In this document: piece by piece, positions 47,051-61,720 of the stretch
Numbering within the stretch: position 1 is the first letter of the stretch
Layout: every line of letters starts with the position of its first letter
NCBI GenBank assembly: GCA_013397695.1
Contig: VYZI01000104.1
Location: forward strand, 1,445,112-1,509,111
Source: Centropus unirufus
Taxonomy: Eukaryota; Chordata; Aves; Cuculiformes; Centropidae
Length of the DNA: 64,000 bases
Reading direction: 5' to 3'
Notes under the pieces: model-generated
The model's input: only the letters and a program-made list of their open reading frames with translations
Told to the model about the DNA's origin: nothing
Databases searched by the model: none
Made by a program: the position numbers and the translations under genes

Positions 47051-49837
47051 GATTCTCAGAAGCAGGATAGCATTAGAGCTCAAATGAGCCTGTGTTGGAA
47101 GAGAGTTATAATCATCCTCCTAATGTAGTTTGTGCACTGCAAAAGTTGGGTGCAAGAGAAAACCACCCATGTTTCTTATTGTAAACACTGGCCATTACTT
47201 AAATAATCCAGAAAATATATTCATAAGTTTTAATCTGTTATTAAGCATGTGAGATATTATGATTTTGGGTAGGATGCTTCTTTCCTGTGTGTGTTCCAAG
47301 ATAAAGTATTCCTCTCTAGAAACCATGGCTCTGTATGCCTGTTAAAGGGGAAATTCCCCATTTCTAGAGGATATTTTAACAAAAAGATTTCTTCGTTATG
47401 TATTTGAATCAAAACATTCTCCCTGTTATGATTACACTCAAATTGCAGTATACACCATTAAGACAATCTCTTCCTTACTATGTATGCAGATTTATAAGGC
47501 TCCAGGCACCTTTGAAATAAATTGAAAGCACAGCCATGTAATAATGCCAAAACCAGAAACTAGCCAAGGAGATCCACCCAGCAACACCCTCAAACGCCCT
47601 CAGCCTCTCCCCCTAAGCACAGCTTAAGAGTACTAGTCTTGATCTTGTCTCCACTTTCTCCACCCTGATGAAAGCTTCCTGGGGGATTCCCCAGCTAGCA
47701 GAGAAGCCGGAGCTACATGAGCTTTCATGATGCAGAAACAGTTCACTTGCTTGATTTTCTTATGGTTGAAACGGCTCTTAATGAGTGTGGCTGCTTGCAA
47801 TAGTGCTCAGCCCATTTCAGGGGGAATATTGCAAAATGGAAGCAGCAACTGTTCAGGGATCAGGAGAGCTATTAACGACTGAGAAAAAGAGATAAGCATG
47901 GCAAAACCATAAAGAAATAATGAAGTGTTGGAGGAAGCAGACTTTTAACTGCCATTCCCCACTTCAAAAAAATAATTCAAAACTTTATTTATGATGCTGA
48001 AAGGTGGTATAGTCAGAGGACCCCTGAAAAGGAAGTGCTTCCTGAACTCACTGCTATAGTATATCAGTGAGACCAACAATTTAAGAACGTAATTTAACGA
48101 AGGTCTGGTCATTTTATACTGTGAGCCCTGAAGTTAGAAAAGAGCAACTTTTGAAAGGGATAAACAAACGTAATTTATGTGTTTAAGGTAATCTTTAATT
48201 ATTAAAGAATGTAAAGATGAGGATAATTGTTGGAAAGTGGATGGGCAGGATCTGTGCCCCTCAGAAGTATCTCATGCTGCCCAATTTGAAAAAGCACAGC
48301 GAGTTAAATTTTCTAGTGTTCTGTGTTTGGTGACTAATACCTGTGCGTTGAGCGTAAAGCCTGTTCCCCAAAGCTTTGATTAATAAGTCTGGTGGACATT
48401 GCATGTTCTGTATCATAATTCCCTGCCCTACAAACTGCAGAAGGTTGAAACTTTTCTTTAGAGAGCACAAACCAGTGTAGTTCTGTTAAAAATTGAAACC
48501 ATTGGGAAATTCAGACAAAAGTTTCTGGAATGTTGACAAAGTGATGCATAAATAATCCCATCTGATTGTTTGTTAGCTGTTAAATGCAATTTGAAACACT
48601 TCTGTATCAAAAAGAAATCAGGTATTTACATCAGAACATTTTTATAATGGGAATCACAGTTGGTTATTGTGGGGAAAAGCATGCAATACTGAAATTAAGT
48701 GACATCATTTTGCCACAGTTTTCAGGGACCCTACTTAGACTCCGTTCCTCTGTGTAACGTGTACGTTCTAAACAGTTTAGTGGCACATACACTTGCATAT
48801 CTTAACAAGAACACACTTTACACAACACTGTTGCTGTGTTTAGCATTGAATTTGGGACAAAAGCAGCAGCAGCTTATGTCTTCTTTGCATTTAGTTCTTT
48901 GTTTCAGTATCTGTCATGTCCGACGTAGCCAAAAACTGGCCTCAGCAAATACTGGCTCATAGACACTGTGGGAGCCCCGGGGGCTCCATATACATGCCTC
49001 ATCTGTGACCAAACAGGGGCTAAGGAGCCATTTCACAGTGCCTTGTCCTCAGGGTGGAGTCACACTCCTATGACAGCTATGGTCAGTAGACTGAAAGCAA
49101 AATATTAAAGAGACCAAAGGGACCAATAGGGATTTTCACAGAGCGAATGGCCACTCAGGGCGTTCAGCCAGAAAGAACGATCCTAATTGTCTAAAACTAT
49201 AAAAAATAGCAAAAAGGTGACACAAAAATTTCTTTCTTCAATTTGCCTGTAACATTCGAAGCAGGGTAGCCATGGGATCTTCCGGGGTCAGCTTGAGACC
49301 ATCTTTACAGACCACAGAGCCTCACGCAACACATCAACCAGCACGCACTCCAGCTTTATGGCATTAAGTTGCAGAACCATCTCAGTCCCACAGATTCAGA
49401 TTCAAGAAAGCATTACTGTTCCATTGGGATGCAATTGGGATGGGCTGGGTAGACAACAGCCCTTAAAAACTGGAATGATAATATGTAGGTTTTTCCATCC
49501 TTATCATTTGTCCTTAATTTGAAAAATGAAATGCTTATGTCCCATCGTTAACTATTCTTAGCACTAATTTTACAATTTGGCCCAGTGATGACCAAATGGC
49601 TTCCTTACAGGAGTTTGGGGTTTTTTTCCTCTCAGTTCACAGCTGTCCTTTATTTATTTAGCTTGATGCTTAGGTTGCATAAAAAAAAATGTTGTGACTC
49701 AGCCTCCATAAATGTTCTAATCTGAAACCTCACTTGACTCAGCTACTGCCTGAAGAACAGTGTCTGTAAGAAGTCAGAAGAAAGAAAGGTAGTATAGTCC
49801 TCTATTCTGGTTAATAGTTTAGTGTATGTTCACATCT
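47051..49837 (+). other. EFEMP1: EFEMP1 large intron, between CR1 copies
   Basis: Intronic sequence without recognisable exons. The interval 48969-49400 is somewhat G+C-rich and opens with a GC palindrome (listed separately). It could be an old LTR but lacks clear ends. Confidence 0.5.
48971..48987. repeat. GC palindrome, 8-bp arms
   Basis: 'ggagcccc', a central g, then 'ggggctcc' form a perfect inverted repeat with a one-base centre, standing in otherwise AT-rich intron sequence. Confidence 0.9.
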
Positions 49838-50075
49838 TCATAGAATAATTCAGGTGAGAAGGGACTGCAGGAGGTCTCTGGTCCAACATCCTGCTGAAAG
49901 CAGGTTCAGCTCTGAGATCAGGCACACAGACCAGAGAAATTTAGTCAGTCAGGTCTTGAAAAGCACTGTAGATGGAGAGCACACATCCCTCCTGGGCAAC
50001 GTGTTCCACTTCTGCCCTAATGGTGGAGAAGGTTTTTTCTTACTTCCAGTCAGAAAGCCTCCTTTCAGTTCACTC
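49838..50075 (-). mobile_element. CR1 LINE 3' fragment, different subfamily
   Basis: It starts with 'tcatagaataattcaggtga' and continues 'gaagggactgcaggaggtct', then 'ctggtccaacatcctgctga' and 'gcaggttcagctctgagatc'. These phrases mark a CR1 subfamily distinct from the copies at 30091 and 45341. It is 5'-truncated. The 3' end faces left, so the element is antisense to EFEMP1. Confidence 0.88.
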
Positions 50076-53000
50076 TAGATTCTTCGATGAGCAGTGTGCT
50101 TAAGATGCAGCCTTCTCTTTTTTTTCCCCTCCCTTCATTTTTTCCCTCCCTTGATTGTGCTTGCAGCTGGTTTGTTTTGGTCCCTCAGTTTTACTTATCA
50201 AACTGTTCACAATTACTTACTAGTCCATTTGGCTGTAGCACACAGAGGGTGCTGGTCACTTGTGAATGTTTCCTTCTGGAAGGCACTGTATGCACAGATG
50301 CTGTGTAAAAGCTCACTTGGGAAACCCTTCTATCTTTGGGCTTTAAATGGTTTGGCTTGTATTCCTTCTGTACTTTCTTCAAAAACATTAAGAAGTACAT
50401 CCTTCTTGGGTTTTACCAACCACTAAAACTATTTCCTACTGTACTTTTCAGAACTGAATTTTTTATGAAAATGTGCTATATTCATGAGAAAGACTGGATT
50501 TTTTTCCTACAAAAGGTGAGGGTGAGGAAGAGCTCACCACTTAAGGAAGGGGAAAGTAACAGTTCTGGGACAGCCCTGAGTCTGAATGAAAATAGGTTTG
50601 TGGGAAGCAGAATAGCTCATGAGAAGCTGAATGTCATTACCAGATTCCCATTGCCCAACTCTTGCCACAAGTGAATCTCTGCAACTTTTTCAGTTTGAAT
50701 TGTTAAAAAAAAAAGGAATATCAATATTTATCCACAAACCAGGAAAAAAGGTATTTTCACTGATCAGTGTCTATGCTACCTAAGAAGCAAAGTTCGGAAT
50801 GAATGCAAAGATATATTCATAGGTAGTGCCCACCAAACTTCTTACAGTACTGAAAGCATATCAAGACTGATCATAATAAACAAAGTCACAGTTTATACTT
50901 TGGGGTGTCATATTTAAACACATTTAGTTGTGTTCCAGTATTTAAAGCACATGCTTTGATCCCAGCAATTTCTCTGACATCTTTGCACATGCCTCAATTT
51001 ACACAATTACTTAATGCTGTCCTGGATAGGAATGCTGTCCTGAATTAGTCCTTCACCTTGTTGCTAGGATCTTTTATTTCAAAAACCCTCACTAAAAAAC
51101 TTGCCAGAGCAAGCCGGCAATACCAAGCACAGCCTGAGCCTATTCATGGGTGGGTAGGAAATGCTTGAAAGTATAGGAGGGCCTTGATCTGGTAGGAATG
51201 GTGCTGTTTACTCAGCTTGCAGTTATGTTGCTGGGACATAGTTTTCACATACTTCTGCTGAGTATCCCAGCTTGTCTTGCATTTGGTAGTGCTGTCTCTT
51301 TTAGATACTCTTCACATAATTGTTATGTCTATTTAATTCTTTATTCTTTCTTCTTTGCTTTACTTAAACTGGCCAAAAACGGACTGAAAACAGCAATTCA
51401 CACTGTGATCCTGGATAAATTACTATGCAATTAGCAACATTGCAATGTGTTTCAAAATGTTAATGAAATAATGCTGCTCCTTGAGGAAACTAGATGGATA
51501 ACAGTTTATGATTTAAAGTGACTCTAGGATTATGAACAGTTTACAGTGCCAGGTGAAAATGTTTTGTCGCTTGTACTAGCTAGATATGCCACTTGGGCCT
51601 TGTTTTGACAAAAATAACCATCTCATTAGTATACTCTCTGTAAAATCGTACCCTTTCTAGAGATCGAATTGCAAAATTGCTATGATCTGAAAATCAGATT
51701 CATTTTCTTCATTAAGAGGAGCAGAATGATGCAGTGGACATGACTGGTTTGGAACAGAATGACACGTAGCTGTATGTTTACAGAATTCTTTCCATGAACT
51801 TTTCAGATTCGTTTTCTGGCTCAAGAAGCTTTGCTCTCTACTACTGAACATTTTGGGCGATCACATGTACACGAAATAAGTATGAAGCCTTATGCAGTAA
51901 ATAAAAATTACTGCACAAATAAGAGTAATAATAAATCAAGCCCCAGGGTTTTAGGTAAATGTGCAGAATTAACCTATTTACTGAACATTCTGTAGATAAG
52001 AGGTTATTGTTCTTTGTTTTGAAAAGATTTCTGGTTTGAATATGAGTTCAGCCATTACTTATCTATTATGCTTTACTTCCTTTTTATTTTCCTTTCATTG
52101 AAAATGAGACTTAAATTCTTAAAAGACATTTGGACTTGATCCTAAAACACATTGAACACTTCCCAGTCTTTCTGAAAATAATAGGGTTCAAGAACTTGCA
52201 TGACTTAGTTTTTATTTCTCTGATATGTTTTTGAAAGTTTGAAATCTGTTCAGAAGGTCCTATCTTATTATTTGAGACACTGCATTTTTTTTCTTTCATA
52301 TTGGCATTTTTGCCTGTCCATGAAGTCCCCAAAACATACTACAGTCCTTTATATCCTAAAGAAGTTTAGGTACAGACTAGCTACAGAGGATGTTCAACTA
52401 ACTGCTAGAATCCAATATTGTCATTGGTCCTTCCACCAGCACTTGCATATTTTTTGGTAGCATCTAATTAATTAAAAACAGCCTCTAACTAAGTGGAGTT
52501 GGTTAGGTGCTGTACACAAAACTTTTCAAGCTGCTTAAGCTGACATATTTACAGTCTTTTAAAACACTTGCCCTACTCTTCAGTAGTCCTTGTCTGGAAA
52601 TCTTGGATTTTGCAAAAGGTTTTAAATATCTTCACAGGACCACAAATATCATTACCTACCAGATCATTACCTACACGCTCCTCTATCAGACTGTAGGTTG
52701 CTTGAAAGTGACGCTCTCTTTCAGTTCCGAGTTTGAATATCAGAACAGTAGAAACCTTATCTTTGACAAGGGCTTCTCTAAGCTAACAACGCAGAGAAAC
52801 GCAAGTACTATGTCAGACCTCTTCAGCTTACATAATCAATTTGAAGTTAAGCAGCCAGGGAGAAGTCTTAATGTCACAAATGGGTTTGGTTTATTCAAGC
52901 TAACAAAAGTAGAATAAATAAGAATAGGATTGCTAAAATTATCAAAAAAGTAATTTTCAAACACATCAGCTTCAGAATTTTAAGAAATTGTCCTCTTTAT

Positions 53001-56000
53001 CCTACTGGTAAGGAATTAATGCACTTACAGATGTTTACTTTTCCTCCACTGTAAATACTCAGTAATACACACATATCTACTTGCTTTACCATTTTAATTC
53101 TGTTCTTTGCTTTTGGCATTAGTTACTTTGATACAATTAGTCTCCCCTACATTAGTCTTCTGTCAGTTCATCTGTTGCCTCATCAGTTACTGGAAGATAG
53201 CACTGCCATGAAGAGTGAGTTGCTAGTTGGGCTTTTTTGCCATCCAGTAGCTGAATGAGCATGGCATGGACTTTTCCCCCTGAAGTGCACATCTGCAAAT
53301 CCAAATGGACAATCAGTCATATAGAAAGTAAATCCATCTGGAAGGCATTTGAGGCAGCAAGACATCTATGAAAACCTTGAGTGTGACTGACAGCTTTTTC
53401 CAATAGCTTTGATGAAAGTCTAAATTGAGAAATCTCTTTTCCCATCCTGCAAGAAGTTATGAGCAAAATTTCTTTTGACCAACCAATATTGGCCTGTATT
53501 CAAGAGCACATGAGGCCCTTATGTTCCCCTTTAGGCTTGTGCTCATTAGTTAACCTCTGCAATGGTCATGGAAAGGCTAGATTAGATTTTAATCAAACAT
53601 TTCTGACTGCCTTCTTAGAGCTAGAGACAATCAGGCACTGAAACAGTTATGCTGAGCAATGTGCTGATAATATCCTGGGCATCTCTCAGACATACCAAGC
53701 AGCAGACAGGGTATGTACCCTTGGCAATTAGCTAATACACTCAATTTGCAAGAAAGTCAAAATCTGGCGCCTCATGCTTTTTGAAGAGGGAATGGAATAC
53801 ACTGAAAACCAAGCAAAATACCTTCTGAGAAAAGATTAAGATAAGTAAGGGCCTCAGTGCTACCTTTTCAGAAAGGGTGTCTATAGCTTCTCATTCATTT
53901 TGCTCCTGGAGCCATCAGTGAAGCATCTCATGCCACAAAGTGTTAGACTTGTTCAGTGGCTCTGTCAGGCCCTATTACTTCCCAGCCCTATGTTAGCTGC
54001 AAAGCCAATTCCTATGTATTCCTGCAGGTCTCTGGAGGCAAAAAGCAGAGAAGGGCATCTGTACTAGCAATTGTGCCACAGTAGATCACCCCCTGCATAC
54101 AGACATAGGCTCCGTGCTGGTGCTTTTCAATGCCTGCCAGAGACCCAGAGCTAAAGACTTGCCTGACACTGAGCAATTGCTAATATCAGTGCACCCCTTG
54201 AGGCCTGAAATGGTTAATATCTCAGTGTCCTGAGCTATACTATTTAACATCAGCATGTTCAGGGGAGCACCCACACTTTGTTATAACCCCAAATAGTTTC
54301 AAAATTAACCATTTTCTTTAATTTGCCTGTAAAATACTCTTTTCGGAATTTTATCAACTTGCACAGAAGAAATTATCAGAGGAACTTCTTGTCCTTTCAT
54401 GGCCATCTTTCATAAGCTGATTTACTTACCAAACTGTTTTGACGAAGTGTGTTTCTGTCCCAGTGCTCACTTACCTGTTTTCTGTACATTTTAAGATTGT
54501 CTCGAGATTTGCACAGGGCTTTATCTATTTTAGATGTTTTTTATTGGCAACTAATGTATACTACTATGCACCCACATGAACAAAATTACAGAGCCCAGAC
54601 AACTTTTGTACAGAGCTCCTTTGGCCACAGCTTCTCTGTGGGTTTCATCTGGCAGAAGTGATATCAAGCAGAAGTCTTTTCCTCAGTATCTGATGTAAAC
54701 TAAAATACACCTTATAAATAGAAAATACAGACACTGAGAGCAGTGCCTTTGGGCAAACAGCCACCTTTGGGCTATGGGAAAAACTCAGTTAGATATGATT
54801 CATAAATATAATGAATAGTCTGCCATAAAATCTTTTTACTCTTGATAAACAAAGGCACATTCTGTACCTTGAAAAATTAGAAGGGCAGAACCCAGAGAAA
54901 TAGGAGCAAAAAAGAGGAGGAAAGTAAAAGTATAAGATTAGGAGGGAGAAAGGAAAATGGGAGCTTGAATTGACCGAGGGGGAAGTATGATTATAAAGAC
55001 CATCAAACAATGCATGGAATAAAACAATGAGCTTTGTTAGGCACTGAATCCCTCTGCACTTCACTTCTGAGGAGCTCCAGCTTGAATTTAGCAAAATTCG
55101 AAGTGCAATACATTTCAAAGAGAAATCGGCTTGTTCCTTTAAGCTCTAGTTTAGTTGAAGTCTCCTATTGATTACAGCTGGAGCTGGATCAAGTTTGAGC
55201 TGACTATGTTCTCCTGGCAGACTCATTTGTAAATACCTTTCATCTCATCCAGCAGTGATAATGATGTGCTTAGATGATGTGGCAGCAATTATTTATCTGC
55301 TGTGTTAGGTTTTCTCCTTTATGCTAGCCAAGTACCCTAAAGTCAGCCCATAGAAAAAGATGCTTACATTTTCACTAGATCTTAGCAATTTTTTCAGAAG
55401 AAATTGTAACAGCTGTATTGCAGTTTAAGTCATCATCTCTTTCTTCATTCTCACTGACAAATTTGGAAGCAAAAGGCCCTCTCCCACCATGTTTTGAAAG
55501 TTTAAACATGTTACAAATAACCTTGTTATCTGATACAACACCCCAAAGGAAAATCCCTGAAAATTTCCATTCTCCCAGGTTTCTGAGCATCCTTTCTACT
55601 AACCAAAGACAAAGCAGAAAACAGGGGCAGCGTGGGCCTTTGGTACTCTGAATAGGTTTACACACTTGCTTAATACCTTGTAAATACTGGAAAATAAAGC
55701 ATGGACCTTGTCAAACCTAAGAACTTAGCAAATATGGAGCATTAGAAACAGAACTAATAGCAAATAGAGCTGAAGTATCTACTGCCAAGTCAGTGAGAGA
55801 TCCCACGTCCTGCCTGGCAATCACTCTAAATACATCCTTTCTCCCACTTCATGTGACCTTTTCAGGTCAGCAATGTTGTGTGTTAGTTTAATATTTTAAA
55901 ACTGGAACTTTACTGGTATTTGGCCTACATTTTTCTATTTATTTTCTAAACAAATGATAGCCGCTCCCTTCTCAAACTAACCTTTTAAGCTTGGCCAGAA

Positions 56001-59000
56001 GTTTGTGAAGATTACAAGGTATTAAAAAAAAAAAAAAGGAAAAAAAATCACATGTTCAGGCAAACAAAAGCAGGTTCCTACATTTCACTATCCAACAGCC
56101 CTGTAAGCTGACTTTAGGAGTAGTCTAGTTACTCTAGGAAACACTGCCGAAATCTCATTTTCAGTGAAAAGTGCCAGGATTATGGTAGCGCCTCTATTCT
56201 GAGGCAAACCCAAGTAACTTCCTGGCCAAAGACCAGGGGAAAAAAAAAAGAGAGAGAGAGAGAGAAAAGCTGTCCCAGTTGCTACTTCTACTTGATTACT
56301 TAAAGGCAGCTGGGAAGTCAGATCCTTAGCCTGAAAGCAAAGTTGATCACAATTTTAAGGCAAAGTAGTTTTGGAAGCAAAAATAGCTCTCTCTTCCCAA
56401 GGAAACTTCTGGTTTTTAAAATGTTAGTTTTTATTTATTACTGGCTCATTGAAAGAACAAAGTATTTCTTTGGTGTCTTTTTTTTCTTTTTTTGTTCCCG
56501 AACACAGAAAAAAATGTGGCTAAACCCCAGAAAAATCTTAGTTCGGGGCCAAAAATAATAATAATTTTCAGTTTTAAGATTTTTTTTGTCAGGTTTTTGA
56601 AAGAACTACAAATACTTCCCAAACACCACTCCAACTTACAATCTTCATCAGACTGCACAGCTCAACTTACTTCAGTCACCCTTCTTGTCCATCACCGCTC
56701 TGCCCACAGCCCACCATAACCTCCCTTGGGCCCATGTCTTGTTCTTGCCACGTCTAAGGCACCTGCAACCACAGCCAGATCTGTTTTCCTGCACTACACA
56801 GGGTGTGCTCAACCACCTCAGCATTTGCTATTTAGGCATTCTTTTAACAACTCCAGTTATAATCTGGACCAGAAAACCAGCAGTAAAATAAACAACGGCA
56901 GGTACTTACCAGCTCTCTGATCAAAAAGTGAGCATCGAAACACCTTAGTGATCTAACCAGACCCCACTGCTAGCATTGAATTATAAAGTATTCAATAAAC
57001 TCTATTTCTAAAAGTGGAAAGCAGCTACTATAGTAGGGCTCTTGCATACGTGCCTTGCTTTATTCCCCATTCTTTTCTTTAACCTCCACTTAGTCACATC
57101 TGTCATGATACATCTTTTAAACTTCGATGTTCATTTTTCTTCCTTCATAAATATTCATACCTTTTTTTTTTTTCCTTCTACCTTCAAAGAATAGATTTCG
57201 TTTACTCTGGTGCCTCTGCCTCTCCTTTGATCGTGCCTGGCTTTGCCTCTTGTATCCTTTCTCTTTCAAATAAAGAATTTTTAAAACTTCATTTTAAACT
57301 CTCTTCATGTTAAGAATTAATGGAAAATTGGATTTTCCACTTAAGTTCAAATGGAGAGCCAGCCAATGTGAATTCTTAAGGCAAGACAGTCAAACAAGAA
57401 TTTACAATGTACTGTTCCTGATGGTTTTGTTAGCTCAGTACCATATAAGACAGCTTGTTTGTAGCATTGTCAGATTGATATTGCCACAGGAATCTTGACT
57501 TCTGCACATCCATTCCACTTAACTTTATTTGAACTGTGCAACCTGAACATTGTGTTTTTCTCTCCCAGCTCTTCCAGTCCCCTCCCATCCCTAGAGTATA
57601 TTTTGGACCAAATCAACTGATGTGTCTTTTTTAAGTACTATTTCCTTAATTTGCTTTTATTCTTCTATTATTCAAAAGTTGTAGAAGGCATGAAACTAAA
57701 TTTCTTTTGACTATTTCATTTTTTTTTCACAAGAGGTAAAATATATGCCTGTGCCCCCCTATTATATTTTGAAAATACATAATCTGTAGATGCATTTCTT
57801 CAAAACAAGTCATTTGTGGCATACATACAGCAACATGCATAAAAGTATCACATAACCACGCAGGAAAAGTTCATAACTAAGTAATGCCTTCAAAGGCATT
57901 TCTGAAGTTGGAACAGCATCAGGAATCTGCTTATTTACGTAGGGAACTGTGGAGATTGCAGCCAACAGATAGGATGACTAGTGCTAAAAACAATATCATC
58001 GTTTAGATAAGCCTTCTCCTTCTGATAGTTGCTATTGAACTCGATTTGACCTTAGATGCTCTCAGCTTGGGAACTACACTTATAATTCCTAAAACAGCTC
58101 ATTCAGCCTGCAAAGGCTGAAGGAGAATAAGATTTTATTGATAAAATTGGTACCTAAATCAAATATTTTAAGTCCTTTGTTTTATGACTTAAGTCCCTTT
58201 TATCTTCAGGTTCTTTGTTTCTTAAGTTAGCAAAGTGTGCACTGGTGAGCTATGCATTCACTAACCACAACAGCAAAATCGGGCTTTGTATTTCAGTCTA
58301 GGGTTGGAAATCACATAGTTTATGCACAGGGGATTGGTTTGCTTGCTGTGTTAATTAGATTTTATTCAGTTGATAAGTGGATGCCTTTGTTGTCAGGAGG
58401 CCATGCAGGTGATGGTAGTGCCACACAGGCCGACCAAGCTTTCAGCAGACAGCATCCCCCACTGCAGTACCTTTGCCAGCAGCTCCCACATGGAGATTCC
58501 TCCCCCACCATAAGGAGACACTGTGGTTCCTCACAAGAGGAGTGGTCTGATTAGGAAGGACTAAAACAGTTGAAGACATGCCAACACATGAGAAAAGCAA
58601 GATCTTTTTGCAGGAACCATTTTCTGTGTTTTCTCAGAATAAAAGTTGATTTTTAAACTGTGCTCTGAAACACACTTTTTGGGTAGAAGTTTGTCTTTTC
58701 CTTGGCAGGGACCCATCAGCTGCCAGTGTAAGTGCTGTGAAAAGGCTTGTGAAGATTTAATGACTGACTCTTCAACTTCCTAATTAAAAACCACAATAAG
58801 CTTTTCAGGTCTTTATTTCCCTAATATAACAGGTTGTAGCAGTAATATTTTGTTCAGTCAAGCATAGCTAAAGGAAAATGCTTAGGAGGTTTCCAAGGAG
58901 AGAAATAAACAAAATGAAAATGAATAGGGAACTTGGAACTTCTAAGTGCATGTAATTAAGAAAAAAATACATCCTTCAGATAATTCTGGAAACTATTAGG

Positions 59001-61529
59001 AGATATTCATAATTCATAACCAGTTGTTTGGTTTTCTTTCAAGCAAGGGGGTAGCTTTACATCAAACACTGACTAGCTTTTCTATTAACTTCAATAAACA
59101 AACCAGTATGCTTCAAGTTAAGTGAACATCTTTTTCTTTTTTTTTTTTTCATTTTTAATAACTGGGTGAAGTAGAAATAAGAACAAGACATTTACTTTCA
59201 AATAGGAAATTAGTTTGCATGCTATTTCTTCATGTTAAAAATACCTTGGAACACTCACAAAAACAATGTTAAGCTGAATTTATGGAAATGTTCCATATCA
59301 GTTTTGAAGATGATATGCCAGATGCCGGGGAGAACTCTTTCATCTGTAATAATGGAATAGTTTAATCCACCCTTGTTGTTTTTGAGCATAGTCCAAGTGT
59401 ATTGGTCATCATGGGTGGGTGATCCTCACTTAAGCAGGCTTGAACAAAAAAGCACAAGTTGTTAGACCTCTAGCATAAAGTCACAAGAAAGCAACAGCAG
59501 GAAATACTCTACTGAAAGTAAAAATAAGCTATTGCAATGTAAATCAAAAAGTTTACCATTATGACAACTCACTTTGAAGCACTCTTAGACTTGCAGATTG
59601 TTGCACTCTATTATTGGATTGTAACTTGAAAACAAGTGTGGCTGTATTTATGGCCCCAGCAGAAATAAAGCCAAATTGTAAATTAATTGTAAATTAAATC
59701 AATCAAAAACATGACATCTTTTTCTTTTTGATGAGCAGGAAGACTAATAGGGAACACTGTGGTCTTCTGTCAGGGAAAAAAAGGTACTCTTGCCTTTGAA
59801 AAGCCTTAAAGACATATCTTAACGTTCCTGTTCTTGTTGAAGTAACATTGGATAGAAAATGCTATTGTTAAATGTCTTTTGGGAAATACTTTTATGGCTT
59901 TGTATCACACTAACATTGTTGCTGTATCAGCCATGCCACTTCTCTTTGTAATAATCATTTTAATTACTGTATTACTTGAACAGTGTTTCATGTGTCACAT
60001 TCATTTAATTCACTGTGGTTGGGATTCGCTAACAAAGTGTACCTTCTCATCAGAACGCATTTCTACGAGCTCTGTTGAACCATGGCTTGTACTGGTGGGG
60101 GCCTGGAAAAGTACAGAGCACAACACAGAAAAAGCTGTGATACAGCATTAAGCTTTTTAACTTGCTGTACCATTTCCAGCATGGACAGCTACTGAGCAGG
60201 AGGCGTAAGACCATGAATATGTGTTTGGGCACTGATTCGGGTTAAGCACTCTTACCTTGTCCCCACTGAAATGCTGTCCTGAGTGTAATGATTGTAAGCA
60301 TCATCTTAAGATACAGGATAGAAAAAGCAGGTTGCAGGTTCAGTTGCCTATAGAATCTCCATCTTCAAATTCAAAAAACAATCTCAGAATTAAGAGCCAT
60401 TTCTGTCTTGCAGTCTAATTTACAGACTGTATGGCATACACTAGAGCAGGATGGTAGCATCACAGATGGGAGCAAAGTGGAGGAGAAAGGAAATAATGCA
60501 TCAATTCAAAGCTTCATTCTTTTTTTTTCCTTTTCAGCTGCCTGCTATTCCCAAACATGTAGGAGATGTTGTAGTGCTGAAAGCTATGGCTTACTCCTTT
60601 ATTTAGTTATTCTCTGTGATAAGTCAATTCACTTTGGACCTACCAAATGCAATGCACAATTGTGACAAAGTACCGCAGTCCAGACTTGATTATTACAGCT
60701 TGATCCTTTGTTAACTGTTGGGTAGATAGAGAAAGGATGTTTATCCTGTACCTTTATATTCATGAAGTCACTGTGGTTGGGTAACTTCCCCAAATTCATG
60801 GTAGTTGCTAACATTTTTGCAGTCCAAATACAGAAATCATGCAAAGAACTATAAGTTTCCCCACATTCAACTGTTTTTTCAATACATTTTCTCCACTGAT
60901 ATTTTCTATTACTTCTATTTTGTTGTGCTGTGATGCCCAGGAGTGACAGAAGACAAATCTACAAGGAACTTTCTTTGCTGTACTCTCAAATCTGAGGGAG
61001 AAAAGGTTTCAGCACACCAAAAGAAGTCGTGCCGTTTTTCATGAAAATCTCATTAATTTAAACATTCTACCTCACATATTTGCTTAAGTGTAGGTCTTGG
61101 CTCTTACATATATTTTTCCTGTGCAAACAAGTATTTGTGCAGGTTACCTTCGCTCAACTGAGAAAATTTGTTACCAGGGCAATCAGTCCAATGTACTTAA
61201 CAAGAAAGGGCGAAAGGAAAATTTAAAAGGGAAAAAGAAAAACCAGCAATAAAGAGGGAGTTTATAGGCTGCTACAGAGCTGTACAGAATTATAGACACT
61301 ACCTCATGACACTACTGGATAGTGACTGCACTGTTAGAGTGCAGGTCTTTATGTTAACAGGTTTTGCCACTCCAGAAGTGAGAAATTTCTCCAAATATTC
61401 AGTGTTTTGGTACCTACTGACCTGACATTATGTAACAGATTTTCTGCTGGTATTAACCACCACAAAGTGCAACCTCCCAACACCAATGAGTTAAAAGCTG
61501 TCTGGGCATTCAGCCCAGATGAATAACAT
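50076..61529 (+). other. EFEMP1: EFEMP1 large intron, continued
   Basis: About 11.5 kb of AT-rich intron. It contains a 12-bp near-tandem repeat ('aatgctgtcctg', 51013-51044), A/T homopolymer runs (56024, 59140 and others) and a purine run at 56236-56268. No exon of EFEMP1 or of another gene recognised on either strand. Confidence 0.6.
56236..56268 (+). repeat. Poly-A followed by (AG)n microsatellite
   Basis: A run of about ten A, then about nine AG units and a short A tail. It is purine-only on the plus strand and likely polymorphic in length. Confidence 0.9.
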
Positions 61530-61720
61530 CCCAAATGTTGAAGGAAGTAGCAAGGGAAATAGAAAAGCCTTTGACAGAAATTGTTGATAGCTTGCTAAGG
61601 CTGGGGAGGGAACCAGGGAATTTGGAGGTTGCTAATGTTGTTCCTATGTGTAAGAAAGGATCAGGGAGGATCCAGGAAACGACATAGCAGTGAGCTTGGC
61701 TTCAGTTGCAAGAACAATAT
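61530..61720 (+). mobile_element. Old CR1-type LINE fragment, reverse-transcriptase N-terminal part
   Basis: On the plus strand the frame from about 61543 reads EVAREIEKPLTEIVDSLLRL, then a PGN-LEVANVVPMCKKGS segment. This matches the start of the CR1-clade reverse transcriptase (normally a 'W-x-x-ANVVPIFKKGS' phrase before 'NYRPVSL'). It ends in a stop after 'QETT'. Both ends are lost. It is the only LINE here in sense orientation to EFEMP1, and it is more diverged than the others. Confidence 0.75.

Noticed and set aside
55140..55310. A possible conserved enhancer, from its mixed composition and homeodomain-like TAAT/ATTA motifs.
   Set aside because: Such motifs are common in AT-rich DNA, and conservation cannot be judged from a single sequence.
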